Source of the DNA: Oscillospiraceae bacterium
GTDB lineage: Bacteria; Bacillota; Clostridia; Saccharofermentanales; Saccharofermentanaceae
Reading direction: 5' to 3'
NCBI GenBank assembly: GCA_902767145.1
Contig: CACXGG010000206.1
Coordinates: 1-7,166, forward strand
DNA: 7,166 bases
Part shown: one piece after another, positions 6,067 to 7,166 of the stretch
Numbering within the stretch: position 1 is the stretch's first letter
Layout of the letters: every line of letters begins with the position of its first letter
Notes under the pieces: model-generated
Databases searched by the model: none
What the model saw: only the letters and a program-made list of their open reading frames with translations
What the model was told of the DNA's origin: nothing
Translations under genes and position numbers: made by a program

Positions 6067-6940
6067 ATCTGGGATCCCTGAAGATATCTCTGTGGTGGAC
6101 AACTACACGGTATCCGAACTCGTCCAGCTTCTCACCCAGCCTCTCAGCTATATAGACTGACCTGTGGCGGCCGCCGGTGCATCCGATACCGATATGAAGC
6201 CTGCTCTTTCCTTCCCTTGTGTAATAGGGGATGGCAAACTTGAACATATCAGCCAGCATCTGCTCGCAGTCCTTTGTCTCCTGGAACTGCTCGAGATATT
6301 CGGCGATCTTCTCATCCTTACCTGAGAGCATCTTAAGTTCCTCCACCCAGTAGGGGTTGGGAAGAAATCTCACATCAAGTACGTTATCGCAGTCGATGGG
6401 GATACCATACATAAATCCGAAGGACTCCACGAATATGGACATTCCACTCATCTTGCCGTCATCTTCGAGAAGCTGCTTGAGTGCCTTCTTCAGGGATGAG
6501 ATGGGCATGAGGGTTGTATCTATTACATTGGTGGCACGGCCTCTTACATTCTGGAGCATCTTCCTCTCTGCTGCGATGGCATCGGTAAGGCTCATCTCAT
6601 CTGTAAGGGGGTGCTTTCTCCTTGTCTGGCGGTATCTGCTTACAAGGACCTCATCACTTGCCTCCAGGAATACGATCCTGTAGGGAATGGAGATCTCCTC
6701 ATCGATCTTCTTTAAGGCCTGGCCAAGTCCGCGGAGAAGGTCGCGGCTCCTGATATCCACCACGAAAGCCAGCTTGTCTATACCGGCAAGCTCTCCCTCT
6801 CCCTTGCTGAACATGGAAACGAGTTCGGGAAGGAACTGGGGCGGGAGATTATCGATACAGAAAAATCCGTTATCTTCAAAGAAAGCCTCCGCCTGGCTCT
6901 TTCCTGCACCGCTCATGCCTGTCAAGATGATCAGTTCCAT
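6050..6940 (-). CDS. rapZ: RapZ/YvcJ P-loop nucleotide-binding protein
   Basis: The RapZ/YvcJ family binds ATP or GTP. In E. coli RapZ is an RNase E adaptor that controls glucosamine-6-phosphate synthase through small RNAs and senses glucosamine-6-phosphate. In Bacillus YvcJ has GTPase activity and influences competence, so the RNA role should not be assumed here. The 296 residues match the usual length. Visible motifs are Walker A GMSGAGKS (8-15), FFCIDNLPP (26-34), VVDIRSR (60-66), FLEASDEVLVSRYRQTRRKHPL (91-112, quoted only as a region), then the C-terminal domain with SFGFMYGIP (173-181), DVRFLPNPYW (189-198), and the signature IGIGCTGGRHRSV (250-262). The ATG is one base after the murB stop and the gene ends inside the whiA start region, so the three genes are almost certainly one transcript. 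The Shine-Dalgarno is weak (GGGA), suggesting dependence on ribosomes that finish murB. Confidence 0.97.
   Translation of the reverse strand: MELIILTGMSGAGKSQAEAFFEDNGFFCIDNLPPQFLPELVSMFSKGEGELAGIDKLAFVVDIRSRDLLRGLGQALKKIDEEISIPYRIVFLEASDEVLVSRYRQTRRKHPLTDEMSLTDAIAAERKMLQNVRGRATNVIDTTLMPISSLKKALKQLLEDDGKMSGMSIFVESFGFMYGIPIDCDNVLDVRFLPNPYWVEELKMLSGKDEKIAEYLEQFQETKDCEQMLADMFKFAIPYYTREGKSRLHIGIGCTGGRHRSVYIAERLGEKLDEFGYRVVVHHRDIFRDPRYVKEG
6065..6087 (-). promoter_or_regulatory. whiA ribosome binding site inside a possible hairpin
   Basis: On the minus strand AGGGA (6075-6079) lies eight or nine bases before the whiA ATG and supports that start. It is flanked by ATATCT (6082-6087) and AGATAT (6065-6070), exact inverted repeats, with GG and CC inside them and a three-base bulge. 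A folded mRNA would cover the binding site and the first bases of the start codon. The same bases encode the conserved end of RapZ (FRDPRY), so the symmetry may be chance. Confidence 0.35.
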
Positions 6941-6941
6941 A

Positions 6942-7166
6942 TCATTCCCACTTTCCGACTATCCTGACTTCCGTCCGGAGCCTGACATTAGAATCCTCAT
7001 ATACCTTATCCTGTACATAGCGGATAAGCCTCATTACATCAGAAGCAGATGCAGTTCCGCCGTTATTTACGACAAATCCCGCATGTTTGGGGGACACCTG
7101 GGCACCTGACTCATCGAGCTTAAATCCCTTAAGGCCGCTTCCCTCGATAAGGGCACCGGCATAATA
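6942..7166 (-). CDS. murB: UDP-N-acetylenolpyruvoylglucosamine reductase, C-terminal part (cut by window edge)
   Basis: MurB is the FAD-dependent enzyme that reduces UDP-GlcNAc-enolpyruvate with NADPH to UDP-MurNAc in peptidoglycan precursor synthesis, in the cytoplasm. I translated the last 74 residues from the minus strand. They show the family's C-terminal block: AGALIEGSGLKGFKL (3-17), AQVSPKHAGFVVN (22-34), the DVMRLIRYVQDKV helix (43-55), and LRTEVRIVG (63-71). The Glu in the last motif (residue 66 of this fragment) corresponds to the conserved catalytic glutamate. The spacing and wording fit the type II form of Gram-positive bacteria. The stop TGA is one base from the rapZ start. The N-terminal FAD-binding part is beyond the window. 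Confidence 0.95.
   Translation of the reverse strand, partial: YYAGALIEGSGLKGFKLDESGAQVSPKHAGFVVNNGGTASASDVMRLIRYVQDKVYEDSNVRLRTEVRIVGKWE

Noticed and set aside
6067..6102. Upstream TTG start for whiA, adding 12 residues
   Set aside because: It lies deep in rapZ with no ribosome binding site, whereas the ATG at 6064-6066 has AGGGA at a proper distance and begins just before the family's first conserved motif.

Overview
The window holds nine protein-coding genes, all on the minus strand and so read from right to left. Two are cut by the window edges. The genes are very tightly packed: the largest gap is about 92 bp and several neighbours overlap or nearly touch, so most or all of the window is probably one or two operons. 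The order murB, rapZ, whiA, the Shine-Dalgarno sites with GGAGG cores, and the acetyl-CoA-type MetA point to a Gram-positive Firmicute, most likely class Clostridia and perhaps a Lachnospiraceae relative. That placement is inferred from gene content and protein style, not from a marker-gene search.

Right part (about 5350 to 7166): the C-terminal end of MurB (peptidoglycan precursor synthesis), then RapZ/YvcJ (P-loop nucleotide-binding protein), then WhiA (DNA-binding regulator). This is the conserved Gram-positive murB-rapZ-whiA cluster, here without yvcK between rapZ and whiA and without an HPr/Crh gene after whiA. The WhiA is unusually short, about 238 residues. It keeps the second LAGLIDADG-like half and the C-terminal helix-turn-helix, but roughly 65-75 residues of the N-terminal half appear to be missing.

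Middle part (about 2267 to 5257): three genes without a firm function. They are a 631-residue single-pass membrane protein with a PQQ/WD-like beta-propeller, a 136-residue soluble protein of unknown function, and a 202-residue multi-pass membrane protein. They may work together at the cell envelope, but this rests only on adjacency.

Left part (1 to about 2247): a uridine-kinase-family P-loop kinase, homoserine O-acyltransferase MetA (with the Glu111 that predicts acetyl-CoA use), and the start of NnrD, the ADP-dependent NAD(P)H-hydrate dehydratase that repairs damaged NAD(P)H. These are metabolic housekeeping genes with strong ribosome binding sites and no visible riboswitch or T-box leader. 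I saw no RNA genes, insertion sequences, CRISPR arrays, phage genes or defence genes. The most unusual item is the compact WhiA; the other findings are modest.
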